Shown: one piece after another, positions 51,901-64,000 of the stretch
Layout of the letters: each line of letters starts with the position of its first letter
How positions within the stretch are numbered: position 1 is the first letter of the stretch
DNA from: Henricia sp. BOLD:AAB3569
Taxonomy: Eukaryota > Echinodermata > Asteroidea > Spinulosida > Echinasteridae
Direction of reading: 5' to 3'
DNA length: 64,000 bases
Assembly (NCBI GenBank): GCA_037783545.1
Contig: JBBELK010000433.1
Span: 124,001-188,000 of the forward strand
Made by a program: the position numbers and the translations under genes
Notes under the pieces: model-generated
Database searches by the model: none
Told to the model about the DNA's origin: nothing
What the model saw: only the letters and a program-made list of their open reading frames with translations

Positions 51901-54900
51901 CGCAATATAGAGAGTCTGGAGCATGCAAAATTTGAAGTTCGTCGGAACATTTTTCGACCTCCAAATTTGCCGACGTTTGGACCACACTTTGACCAAATTG
52001 CCGAGCCAAACTGGGGTGCGTCAACGACAGTCCGAAGGACTGAGCATGCGCACGACTCAGGAGTACACCAAAGAGGTGTGTACAGACAGCCACGGTTTGC
52101 GTGAGCAGTCAGGAAGCCCGAACCCAGTTTTCCCTAAACTTTGAAATTTCTCTGCCATTTCCTGGCGAAAGTCTGTCAATTTTTTAGGACAAGTGCGCAA
52201 TATAGAGAGTCTGGAGCATGCAAAATTTGAAGTTCGTCGGAACATTTTTCGACCTCCAAATTTGCCGACGTTTGGACCACACTTTGACCAAATTGCCGAG
52301 CCAAACTGGGGTGCGTCAACGACAGTCCGAAGGACTGAGCATGCGCACGACTCAGGAGTACACCAAAGAGGTGTGTACAGACAGCCACGGTTTGCGTGAG
52401 CAGTCAGGAAGCCCGAACCCAGTTTTCCCTAAACTTTGAAATTTCTCTGCCATTTCCCGGCGAAAGTCTGTCAATTTTTTAGGACAAGTGCGCAATATAG
52501 AGAGTCTGGAGCATGCAAAATTTGAAGTTCGTCGGAAAATTTTTCGACCTCCAAATTTGCCGACGTTTGGACCACACTTTGACCAAATTGCCGAGCCAAA
52601 CTGGGGTGCGTCAACGACAGTCCGAAGGACTGAGCATGCGCACGACTCAGGAGTACACCAAAGAGGTGTGTACAGACAGCCACGGTTTGCGTGAGCAGTC
52701 AGGAAGCCCGAACCCAGTTTTCCCTAAACTTTGAAATTTCTCTGCCATTTCCTGGCGAAAGTCTGTCAATTTTTTAGGACAAGTGCGCAATATAGAGAGT
52801 CTGGAGCATGCAAAATTTGAAGTTCGTCGGAACATTTTTCGACCTCCAAATTTGCCGACGTTTGGACCACACTTTGACCAAATTGCCGAGCCAAACTGGG
52901 GTGCGTCAACGACAGTCCGAAGGACTGAGCATGCGCACGACTCAGGAGTACACCAAAGAGGTGTGTACAGACAGCCACGGTTTGCGTGAGCAGTCAGGAA
53001 GCCCGAACCCAGTTTTCCCTAAACTTTGAAATTTCTCTGCCATTTCCTGGCGAAAGTCTGTCAATTTTTTTAGGACAAGTGCGCAATATAGAGAGTCTGG
53101 AGCATGCAAAATTTGAAGTTCGTCGGAACATTTTTCGACCTCCAAATTTGCCGACGTTTGGACCACACTTTGACCAAATTGCCGAGCCAAACTGGGGTGC
53201 GTCAACGACAGTCCGAAGGACTGAGCATGCGCACGACTCAGGAGTACACCAAAGAGGTGTGTACAGACAGCCACGGTTTGCGTGAGCAGTCAGGAAGCCC
53301 GAACCCAGTTTTCCCTAAACTTTGAAATTTCTCTGCCATTTCCCGGCGAAAGTCTGTCAATTTTTTAGGACAAGTGCGCAATATAGAGAGTCTGGAGCAT
53401 GCAAAATTTGAAGTTCGTCGGAACATTTTTCGACCTCCAAATTTGCCGACGTTTGGACCACACTTTGACCAAATTGCCGAGCCAAACTGGGGTGCGTCAA
53501 CGACAGTCCGAAGGACTGAGCATGCGCACGACTCAGGAGTACACCAAAGAGGTGTGTACAGACAGCCACGGTTTGCGTGAGCAGTCAGGAAGCCCGAACC
53601 CAGTTTTCCCTAAACTTTGAAATTTCTCTGCCATTTCCCGGCGAAAGTCTGTCAATTTTTTAGGACAAGTGCGCAATATAGAGAGTCTGGAGCATGCAAA
53701 ATTTGAAGTTCGTCGGAACATTTTTCGACCTCCAAATTTGCCGACGTTTGGACCACACTTTGACCAAATTGCCGAGCCAAACTGGGGTGCGTCAACGACA
53801 GTCCGAAGGACTGAGCATGCGCACGACTCAGGAGTACACCAAAGAGGTGTGTACAGACAGCCACGGTTTGCGTGAGCAGTCAGGAAGCCCGAACCCAGTT
53901 TTCCCTAAACTTTGAAATTTCTCTGCCATTTCCCGGCGAAAGTCTGTCAATTTTTTAGGACAAGTGCGCAATATAGAGAGTCTGGAGCATGCAAAATTTG
54001 AAGTTCGTCGGAACATTTTTCGACCTCCAAATTTGCCGACGTTTGGACCACACTTTGACCAAATTGCCGAGCCAAACTGGGGTGCGTCAACGACAGTCCG
54101 AAGGACTGAGCATGCGCACGACTCAGGAGTACACCAAAGAGGTGTGTACAGACAGCCACGGTTTGCGTGAGCAGTCAGGAAGCCCGAACCCAGTTTTCCC
54201 TAAACTTTGAAATTTCTCTGCCATTTCCTGGCGAAAGTCTGTCAATTTTTTAGGACAAGTGCGCAATATAGAGAGTCTGGAGCATGCAAAATTTGAAGTT
54301 CGTCGGAACATTTTTCGACCTCCAAATTTGCCGACGTTTGGACCACACTTTGACCAAATTGCCGAGCCAAACTGGGGTGCGTCAACGACAGTCCGAAGGA
54401 CTGAGCATGCGCACGACTCAGGAGTACACCAAAGAGGTGTGTACAGACAGCCACGGTTTGCGTGAGCAGTCAGGAAGCCCGAACCCAGTTTTCCCTAAAC
54501 TTTGAAATTTCTCTGCCATTTCCCGGCGAAAGTCTGTCAATTTTTTAGGACAAGTGCGCAATATAGAGAGTCTGGAGCATGCAAAATTTGAAGTTCGTCC
54601 GAACATTTTTCGACCTCCAAATTTGCCGACGTTTGGACCACACTTTGACCAAATTGCCGAGCCAAACTGGGGTGCGTCAACGACAGTCCGAAGGACTGAG
54701 CATGCGCACGACTCAGGAGTACACCAAAGAGGTGTGTACAGACAGCCACGGTTTGCGTGAGCAGTCAGGAAGCCCGAACCCAGTTTTCCCTAAACTTTGA
54801 AATTTCTCTGCCATTTCCCGGCGAAAGTCTGTCAATTTTTTAGGACAAGTGCGCAATATAGAGAGTCTGGAGCATGCAAAATTTGAAGTTCGTCGGAACA

Positions 54901-55643
54901 TTTTTCGACCTCCAAATTTGCCGACGTTTGGACCACACTTTGACCAAATTGCCGAGCCAAACTGGGGTGCGTCAACGACAGTCCGAAGGACTGAGCATGC
55001 GCACGACTCAGGAGTACACCAAAGAGGTGTGTACAGACAGCCACGGTTTGCGTGAGCAGTCAGGAAGCCCGAACCCAGTTTTCCCTAAACTTTGAAATTT
55101 CTCTGCCATTTCCCGGCGAAAGTCTGTCAATTTTTTAGGACAAGTGCGCAATATAGAGAGTCTGGAGCATGCAAAATTTGAAGTTCGTCCGAACATTTTT
55201 CGACCTCCAAATTTGCCGACGTTTGGACCACACTTTGACCAAATTGCCGAGCCAAACTGGGGTGCGTCAACGACAGTCCGAAGGACTGAGCATGCGCACG
55301 ACTCAGGAGTACACCAAAGAGGTGTGTACAGACAGCCACGGTTTGCGTGAGCAGTCAGGAAGCCCGAACCCAGTTTTCCCTAAACTTTGAAATTTCTCTG
55401 CCATTTCCCGGCGAAAGTCTGTCAATTTTTTAGGACAAGTGCGCAATATAGAGAGTCTGGAGCATGCAAAATTTGAAGTTCGTCGGAACATTTTTCGACC
55501 TCCAAATTTGCCGACGTTTGGACCACACTTTGACCAAATTGCCGAGCCAAACTGGGGTGCGTCAACGACAGTCCGAAGGACTGAGCATGCGCACGACTCA
55601 GGAGTACACCAAAGAGGTGTGTACAGACAGCCACGGTTTGCGT

Positions 55644-58600
55644 GAGCAGTCAGGAAGCCCCAACCCAGTTTTTCCCTAAACTTTGAAATTTCTCTGCAAT
55701 TTCCCGGCGAAAGTCTGTGATTTGTTTAGGACAAGTGCGCAATATAGAGAGTTTGGAGCATGCAAAATTTGAAGTTCGTCGGAACATTTTTCGACCTCCA
55801 AATTTCCCGACGTTTGGACCACACTTTGACCAAATTGCCGAGCCAAACTGGGGTGCGTCAACGACAGTCCGAAGGACTGAGCATGCGCACGACTCAGGAG
55901 TACACCAAAGAGGTGTGTACAGACAGCCACGGTTTGCGGGAGCAGTCAGGAAGCCCGAACCCAGTTTTCCCTAAACTTTGAAATTTCTCTGCCATTTCCC
56001 GGCGAAAGTCTGTCAATTTTTTAGGACAAGTGCGCAATATAGAGAGTCTGGAGCATGCAAAATTTGAAGTTCGTCGGAACATTTTTCGACCTCCAAATTT
56101 GCCGACGTTTGGACCACACTTTGACCAAATTGCCGAGCCAAACTGGGGTGCGTCAACGACAGTCCGAAGGACTGAGCATGCGCACGACTCAGGAGTACAC
56201 CAAAGAGGTGTGTACAGACAGCCACTGTTTGCGTGAGCAGTCAGGAAGCCCGAACCCAGTTTTCCCTAAACTTTGAAATTTCTCTGCCATTTCCCGGCGA
56301 AAGTCTGTCAATTTTTTAGGACAAGTGCGCAATATAGAGAGTCTGGAGCATGCAAAATTTGAAGTTCGTCGGAACATTTTTCGACCTCCAAATTTGCCGA
56401 CGTTTGGACCACACTTTGACCAAATTGCCGAGCCAAACTGGGGTGCGTCAACGACAGTCCGAAGGACTGAGCATGCGCACGACTCAGGAGTACACCAAAG
56501 AGGTGTGTACAGACAGCCACGGTTTGCGTTAGCAGTCAGGAAGCCCGAACCCAGTTTTCCCTAAACTTTGAAATTTCTCTGCCATTTCCCGGCGAAAGTC
56601 TGTCAATTTTTTAGGACAAGTGCGCAATATAGAGAGTCTGGAGCATGCAAAATTTGAAGTTCGTCGGAACATTTTTCGACCTCCAAATTTGCCGACGTTT
56701 GGACCACACTTTGACCAAATTGCCGAGCCAAACTGGGGTGCGTCAACGACAGTCCGAAGGACTGAGCATGCGCACGACTCAGGAGTACACCAAAGAGGTG
56801 TGTACAGACAGCCACGGTTTGCGTGAGCAGTCAGGAAGCCCTAACCCAGTTTTCCCTAAACTTTGAAATTTCTCTGCCATTTCCCGGCGAAAGTCTGTCA
56901 ATTTTTTAGGACAAGTGCGCAATATAGAGAGTCTGGAGCATGCAAAATTTGAAGTTCGTCGGAACATTTTTCGACCTCCAAATTTGCCGACGTTTGGACC
57001 ACACTTTGACCAAATTGCCGAGCCAAACTGGGGTGCGTCAACGACAGTCCGAAGGACTGAGCATGCGCACGACTCAGGAGTACACCAAAGAGGTGTGTAC
57101 AGACAGCCACGGTTTGCGTGAGCAGTCAGGAAGCCCGAACCCAGTTTTCCCTAAACTTTGAAATTTCTCTGCCATTTCCTGGCGAAAGTCTGTCAATTTT
57201 TTAGGACAAGTGCGCAATATAGAGAGTCTGGAGCATGCAAAATTTGAAGTTCGTCGGAACATTTTTCGACCTCCAAATTTGCCGACGTTTGGACCACACT
57301 TTGACCAAATTGCCGAGCCAAACTGGGGTGCGTCAACGACAGTCCGAAGGACTGAGCATGCGCACGACTCAGGAGTACACCAAAGAGGTGTGTACAGACA
57401 GCCACGGTTTGCGTGAGCAGTCAGGAAGCCCCAACCCAGTTTTTCCCTAAACTTTGAAATTTCTCTGCAATTTCCCGGCGAAAGTCTGTGATTTGTTTAG
57501 GACAAGTGCGCAATATAGAGAGTTTGGAGCATGCAAAATTTGAAGTTCGTCGGAACATTTTTCGACCTCCAAATTTCCCGACGTTTGGACCACACTTTGA
57601 CCAAATTGCCGAGCCAAACTGGGGTGCGTCAACGACAGTCCGAAGGACTGAGCATGCGCACGACTCAGGAGTACACCAAAGAGGTGTGTACAGACAGCCA
57701 CGGTTTGCGGGAGCAGTCAGGAAGCCCGAACCCAGTTTTCCCTAAACTTTGAAATTTCTCTGCCATTTCCCGGCGAAAGTCTGTCAATTTTTTAGGACAA
57801 GTGCGCAATATAGAGAGTCTGGAGCATGCAAAATTTGAAGTTCGTCGGAACATTTTTCGACCTCCAAATTTGCCGACGTTTGGACCACACTTTGACCAAA
57901 TTGCCGAGCCAAACTGGGGTGCGTCAACGACAGTCCGAAGGACTGAGCATGCGCACGACTCAGGAGTACACCAAAGAGGTGTGTACAGACAGCCACGGTT
58001 TGCGTGAGCAGTCAGGAAGCCCGAACCCAGTTTTCCCTAAACTTTGAAATTTCTCTGCCATTTCCCGGCGAAAGTCTGTCAATTTTTTAGGACAAGTGCG
58101 CAATATAGAGAGTCTGGAGCATGCAAAATTTGAAGTTCGTCGGAACATTTTTCGACCTCCAAATTTGCCGACGTTTGGACCACACTTTGACCAAATTGCC
58201 GAGCCAAACTGGGGTGCGTCAACGACAGTCCGAAGGACTGAGCATGCGCACGACTCAGGAGTACACCAAAGAGGTGTGTACAGACAGCCACGGTTTGCGT
58301 GAGCAGTCAGGAAGCCCCAACCCAGTTTTTCCCTAAACTTTGAAATTTCTCTGCAATTTCCCGGCGAAAGTCTGTGATTTGTTTAGGACAAGTGCGCAAT
58401 ATAGAGAGTTTGGAGCATGCAAAATTTGAAGTTCGTCGGAACATTTTTCGACCTCCAAATTTCCCGACGTTTGGACCACACTTTGACCAAATTGCCGAGC
58501 CAAACTGGGGTGCGTCAACGACAGTCCGAAGGACTGAGCATGCGCACGACTCAGGAGTACACCAAAGAGGTGTGTACAGACAGCCACGGTTTGCGGGAGC

Positions 58601-60957
58601 AGTCAGGAAGCCCGAACCCAGTTTTCCCTAAACTTTGAAATTTCTCTGCCATTTCCCGGCGAAAGTCTGTCAATTTTTTAGGACAAGTGCGCAATATAGA
58701 GAGTCTGGAGCATGCAAAATTTGAAGTTCGTCGGAACATTTTTCGACCTCCAAATTTGCCGACGTTTGGACCACACTTTGACCAAATTGCCGAGCCAAAC
58801 TGGGGTGCGTCAACGACAGTCCGAAGGACTGAGCATGCGCACGACTCAGGAGTACACCAAAGAGGTGTGTACAGACAGCCACTGTTTGCGTGAGCAGTCA
58901 GGAAGCCCGAACCCAGTTTTCCCTAAACTTTGAAATTTCTCTGCCATTTCCCGGCGAAAGTCTGTCAATTTTTTAGGACAAGTGCGCAATATAGAGAGTC
59001 TGGAGCATGCAAAATTTGAAGTTCGTCGGAACATTTTTCGACCTCCAAATTTGCCGACGTTTGGACCACACTTTGACCAAATTGCCGAGCCAAACTGGGG
59101 TGCGTCAACGACAGTCCGAAGGACTGAGCATGCGCACGACTCAGGAGTACACCAAAGAGGTGTGTACAGACAGCCACGGTTTGCGTTAGCAGTCAGGAAG
59201 CCCGAACCCAGTTTTCCCTAAACTTTGAAATTTCTCTGCCATTTCCCGGCGAAAGTCTGTCAATTTTTTAGGACAAGTGCGCAATATAGAGAGTCTGGAG
59301 CATGCAAAATTTGAAGTTCGTCGGAACATTTTTCGACCTCCAAATTTGCCGACGTTTGGACCACACTTTGACCAAATTGCCGAGCCAAACTGGGGTGCGT
59401 CAACGACAGTCCGAAGGACTGAGCATGCGCACGACTCAGGAGTACACCAAAGAGGTGTGTACAGACAGCCACGGTTTGCGTGAGCAGTCAGGAAGCCCTA
59501 ACCCAGTTTTCCCTAAACTTTGAAATTTCTCTGCCATTTCCCGGCGAAAGTCTGTCAATTTTTTAGGACAAGTGCGCAATATAGAGAGTCTGGAGCATGC
59601 AAAATTTGAAGTTCGTCGGAACATTTTTCGACCTCCAAATTTGCCGACGTTTGGACCACACTTTGACCAAATTGCCGAGCCAAACTGGGGTGCGTCAACG
59701 ACAGTCCGAAGGACTGAGCATGCGCACGACTCAGGAGTACACCAAAGAGGTGTGTACAGACAGCCACGGTTTGCGTGAGCAGTCAGGAAGCCCGAACCCA
59801 GTTTTCCCTAAACTTTGAAATTTCTCTGCCATTTCCTGGCGAAAGTCTGTCAATTTTTTAGGACAAGTGCGCAATATAGAGAGTCTGGAGCATGCAAAAT
59901 TTGAAGTTCGTCGGAACATTTTTCGACCTCCAAATTTGCCGACGTTTGGACCACACTTTGACCAAATTGCCGAGCCAAACTGGGGTGCGTCAACGACAGT
60001 CCGAAGGACTGAGCATGCGCACGACTCAGGAGTACACCAAAGAGGTGTGTACAGACAGCCACGGTTTGCGTGAGCAGTCAGGAAGCCCCAACCCAGTTTT
60101 TCCCTAAACTTTGAAATTTCTCTGCAATTTCCCGGCGAAAGTCTGTGATTTGTTTAGGACAAGTGCGCAATATAGAGAGTTTGGAGCATGCAAAATTTGA
60201 AGTTCGTCGGAACATTTTTCGACCTCCAAATTTCCCGACGTTTGGACCACACTTTGACCAAATTGCCGAGCCAAACTGGGGTGCGTCAACGACAGTCCGA
60301 AGGACTGAGCATGCGCACGACTCAGGAGTACACCAAAGAGGTGTGTACAGACAGCCACGGTTTGCGGGAGCAGTCAGGAAGCCCGAACCCAGTTTTCCCT
60401 AAACTTTGAAATTTCTCTGCCATTTCCCGGCGAAAGTCTGTCAATTTTTTAGGACAAGTGCGCAATATAGAGAGTCTGGAGCATGCAAAATTTGAAGTTC
60501 GTCGGAACATTTTTCGACCTCCAAATTTGCCGACGTTTGGACCACACTTTGACCAAATTGCCGAGCCAAACTGGGGTGCGTCAACGACAGTCCGAAGGAC
60601 TGAGCATGCGCACGACTCAGGAGTACACCAAAGAGGTGTGTACAGACAGCCACGGTTTGCGTGAGCAGTCAGGAAGCCCGAACCCAGTTTTCCCTAAACT
60701 TTGAAATTTCTCTGCCATTTCCCGGCGAAAGTCTGTCAATTTTTTAGGACAAGTGCGCAATATAGAGAGTCTGGAGCATGCAAAATTTGAAGTTCGTCGG
60801 AACATTTTTCGACCTCCAAATTTGCCGACGTTTGGACCACACTTTGACCAAATTGCCGAGCCAAACTAGGGTGCGTCAACGACAGTCCGAAGGACTGAGC
60901 ATGCGCACGACTCAGGAGTACACCAAAGAGGTGTGTACAGACAGCCACGGTTTGCGT
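55644..60957 (+). repeat. Higher-order repeat: two copies of a 9-monomer, 2657-bp unit
   Basis: The unit 55644-58300 is repeated at 58301-60957. Shared markers 2657 bp apart include CCCAGTTTTTCCC, AAATTTCCCGACG (55803/58460), CCACTGTTTGCG (56223/58880), TTGCGTTAGCAG (56524/59181) and AGCCCTAACCC (56838/59495). The last monomer of the second unit has acquired ACTAGGGTGC and GTTAGCAG, so identity ends near 60868. Confidence 0.88.
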
Positions 60958-63022
60958 TAGCAGTCAGGAAGCCCGAACCCAGTTTTCCCTAAACTTTGAA
61001 ATTTCTCTGCCATTTCCCGGCGAAAGTCTGTCAATTTTTTAGGACAAGTGCGCAATATAGAGAGTCTGGAGCATGCAAAATTTGAAGTTCGTCGGAACAT
61101 TTTTCGACCTCCAAATTTGCCGACGTTTGGACCACACTTTGACCAAATTGCCGAGCCAAACTGGGGTGCGTCAACGACAGTCCGAAGGACTGAGCATGCG
61201 CACGACTCAGGAGTACACCAAAGAGGTGTGTACAGACAGCCACGGTTTGCGTGAGCAGTCAGGAAGCCCGAACCCAGTTTTCCCTAAACTTTGAAATTTC
61301 TCTGCCATTTCCCGGCGAAAGTCTGTCAATTTTTTAGGACAAGTGCGCAATATAGAGAGTCTGGAGCATGCAAAATTTGAAGTTCGTCGGAACATTTTTC
61401 GACCTCCAAATTTGCCGACGTTTGGACCACACTTTGACCAAATTGCCGAGCCAAACTGGGGTGCGTCAACGACAGTCCGAAGGACTGAGCATGCGCACGA
61501 CTCAGGAGTACACCAAAGAGGTGTGTACAGACAGCCACGGTTTGCGTGAGCAGTCAGGAAGCCCGAACCCAGTTTTCCCTAAACTTTGAAATTTCTCTGC
61601 AATTTCCCGGCGAAAGTCTGTGATTTGTTTAGGACAAGTGCGCAATATAGAGAGTTTAGAGCATGAAAAATTTGAAGTTCGTCGGAACATTTTTCGACCT
61701 CCAAATTTCCCGACGTTTGGACCACACTTTGACCAAATTGCCGAGCCAAACTGGGGTGCGTCAACGACAGTCCGAAGGACTGAGCATGCGCACGACTCAG
61801 GAGTACACCAAAGAGGTGTGTACAGACAGCCACGGTTTGCGTTAGCAGTCAGGAAGCCCGAACCCAGTTTTCCCTAAACTTTGAAATTTCTCTGCCATTT
61901 CCCGGCGAAAGTCTGTCAATTTTTTAGGACAAGTGCGCAATATAGAGAGTCTGGAGCATGCAAAATTTGAAGTTCGTCGGAACATTTTTCGACCTCCAAA
62001 TTTGCCGACGTTTGGACCACACTTTGACCAAATTGCCGAGCCAAACTAGGGTGCGTCAACGACAGTCCGAAGGACTGAGCATGCGCACGACTCAGGAGTA
62101 CACCAAAGAGGTGTGTACAGACAGCCACGGTTTGCGTTAGCAGTCAGGAAGCCCGAACCCAGTTTTCCCTAAACTTTGAAATTTCTCTTCCATTTCCCGG
62201 CGAAAGTCTGTCAATTTTTTAGGACAAGTGCGCAATATAGAGAGTCTGGAGCATGCAAAATTTGAAGTTCGTCGGAACATTTTTCGACCTCCAAATTTGC
62301 CGACGTTTGGACCACACTTTGACCAAATTGCCGAGCCAAACTGGGGTGCGTCAACGACAGTCCGAAGGACTGAGCATGCGCACGACTCAGGAGTACACCA
62401 AAGAGGTGTGTACAGACAGCCACGGTTTGCGTGAGCAGTCAGGAAGCCCGAACCCAGTTTTCCCTAAACTTTGAAATTTCTCTGCCATTTCCCGGCGAAA
62501 GTCTGTCAATTTTTTAGGACAAGTGCGCAATATAGAGAGTCTGGAGCATGCAAAATTTGAAGTTCGTCGGAACATTTTTCGACCTCCAAATTTGCCGACG
62601 TTTGGACCACACTTTGACCAAATTGCCGAGCCAAACTGGGGTGCGTCAACGACAGTCCGAAGGACTGAGCATGCGCACGACTCAGGAGTACACCAAAGAG
62701 GTGTGTACAGACAGCCACGGTTTGCGTGAGCAGTCAGGAAGCCCGAACCCAGTTTTCCCTAAACTTTGAAATTTCTCTGCAATTTCCCGGCGAAAGTCTG
62801 TGATTTGTTTAGGACAAGTGCGCAATATAGAGAGTTTAGAGCATGACAAATTTGAAGTTCGTCGGAACATTTTTCGACCTCCAAATTTCCCGACGTTTGG
62901 ACCACACTTTGACCAAATTGCCGAGCCAAACTGGGGTGCGTCAACGACAGTCCGAAGGACTGAGCATGCGCACGACTCAGGAGTACACCAAAGAGGTGTG
63001 TACAGACAGCCACGGTTTGCGT
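60663..63022 (+). repeat. Higher-order repeat: two copies of a 4-monomer, 1180-bp unit
   Basis: ACTAGGGTGCGTC (60866/62046), GTTAGCAGTC (60956/62136) and GTTTAGAGCATGA followed by A or C (about 61656/62836) recur 1180 bp apart. A third GTTAGCAG at 63316 hints at the start of another round. Confidence 0.82.
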
Positions 63023-64000
63023 GAGCAGTCAGGAAGCCCGAACCCAGTTTTCCCTAAACTTTGAAATTTCTCTGCCATTTCCCGGCGAAAGTCTGTCAAT
63101 TTTTTAGGACAAGTGCGCAATATAGAGAGTCTGGAGCATGCAAAATTTGAAGTTCGTCGGAACATTTTTCGACCTCCAAATTTGCCGACGTTTGGACCAC
63201 ACTTTGACCAAATTGCCGAGCCAAACTGGGGTGCGTCAACGACAGTCCGAAGGACTGAGCATGCGCACGACTCAGGAGTACACCAAAGAGGTGTGTACAG
63301 ACAGCCACGGTTTGCGTTAGCAGTCAGGAAGCCCGAACCCAGTTTTCCCTAAACTTTGAAATTTCTCTGCCATTTCCCGGCGAAAGTCTGTCAATTTTTT
63401 AGGACAAGTGCGCAATATAGAGAGTCTGGAGCATGCAAAATTTGAAGTTCGTCGGAACATTTTTCGACCTCCAAATTTGCCGACGTTTGGACCACACTTT
63501 GACCAAATTGCCGAGCCAAACTGGGGTGCGTCAACGACAGTCCGAAGGACTGAGCATGCGCACGACTCAGGAGTACACCAAAGAGGTGTGTACAGACAGC
63601 CACGGTTTGCGTGAGCAGTCAGGAAGCCCGAACCCAGTTTTCCCTAAACTTTGAAATTTCTCTGCCATTTCCCGGCGAAAGTCTGTCAATTTTTTAGGAC
63701 AAGTGCGCAATATAGAGAGTCTGGAGCATGCAAAATTTGAAGTTCGTCGGAACATTTTTCGACCTCCAAATTTGCCGACGTTTGGACCACACTTTGACCA
63801 AATTGCCGAGCCAAACTGGGGTGCGTCAACGACAGTCCGAAGGACTGAGCATGCGCACGACTCAGGAGTACACCAAAGAGGTGTGTACAGACAGCCACGG
63901 TTTGCGTGAGCAGTCAGGAAGCCCGAACCCAGTTTTCCCTAAACTTTGAAATTTCTCTGCCATTTCCTGGCGAAAGTCTGTCAATGTTTTAGGACAAGTG

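Larger units (their letters stand above)
33549..64000 (+). repeat. 295-bp satellite array, about 103 monomers, open at the right edge
   Basis: Head-to-tail monomers start with GAGCAGTCAGGAAGCCC at 33549, 33844 and so on every 295 bp to 63908. Length changes are rare: two monomers lack 16 bp (near 38069 and 41298) and six carry one extra T (near 43624, 53066, 55670, 57440, 58326, 60098). All copies share the orientation, no other element is inserted, and divergence between monomers is only a few percent. Each monomer holds two small hairpins (CAGTCCGAAGGACTG; GTACACC-AAAGAG-GTGTGTAC). The first monomers are the most variable. Overlapping 60-110-codon frames on both strands recur once per monomer with the same sequence and are not genes. 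Confidence 0.98.

Noticed and set aside
33549-64000. Hundreds of overlapping 60-110-codon frames on both strands as a gene family
   Set aside because: They repeat with the satellite period, occur in several frames of the same DNA, lack promoters or splice signals, and differ only as the monomers differ.
33549-64000. CRISPR-like array
   Set aside because: The repeated unit is 295 bp without separate repeat and spacer parts, and the setting is eukaryotic.

Overview
This window reads as nuclear DNA of an animal, most likely a marine invertebrate and possibly an echinoderm or another non-vertebrate deuterostome. The grounds are split exons with GT-AG borders and AATAAA signals, tRNA-derived SINE sequence, a decayed LINE, a very high density of fold-back (inverted-repeat) elements, scattered TAGGCCTA and ACATGTA words, and a large satellite array. 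The taxon is an inference from texture, not from an identified gene. No bacterial operon, CRISPR array or phage module is present.

Layout. 0-8 kb: a 507-bp near-perfect palindrome, a tRNA-like SINE head, and a low-confidence plus-strand split gene whose introns hold a 15-copy tandem array of a 78-bp tRNA-like unit, a 115-bp minisatellite and two related fold-back elements. It ends near a poly(A) signal at 8.04 kb. 8.3-21.9 kb: the best gene model in the window, on the minus strand, with four exons, about 88 codons and an arginine-rich N-terminus like a mitochondrial targeting sequence. Its stop codon is split by the last intron. Its introns contain fold-backs, tandem duplications, SINE-like remnants, a TIR element and a broken minus-strand LINE (15.6-18.4 kb). 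21.9-33.5 kb: a large inverted repeat over the promoter side of that gene, minisatellites, a LINE-like 3' tail, a CpG-rich promoter-like stretch, a candidate terminal exon with poly(A) signal at 27 kb, and several MITE-like palindromic elements, one flanked by TTAA.

33.5-64 kb: an uninterrupted head-to-tail satellite of 295-bp monomers, about 103 copies, running off the right edge. Diagnostic variants show nested higher-order repeats of 11, 9 and 4 monomers. The many small open frames in this region are a by-product of the repeated monomer and are not annotated as genes.

The most notable items are the satellite with its nested higher-order structure, the tandemly amplified tRNA-like array, the unusual concentration of fold-back elements in and around two convergent genes, and the minus-strand gene whose reading frame stays open past its split stop codon.
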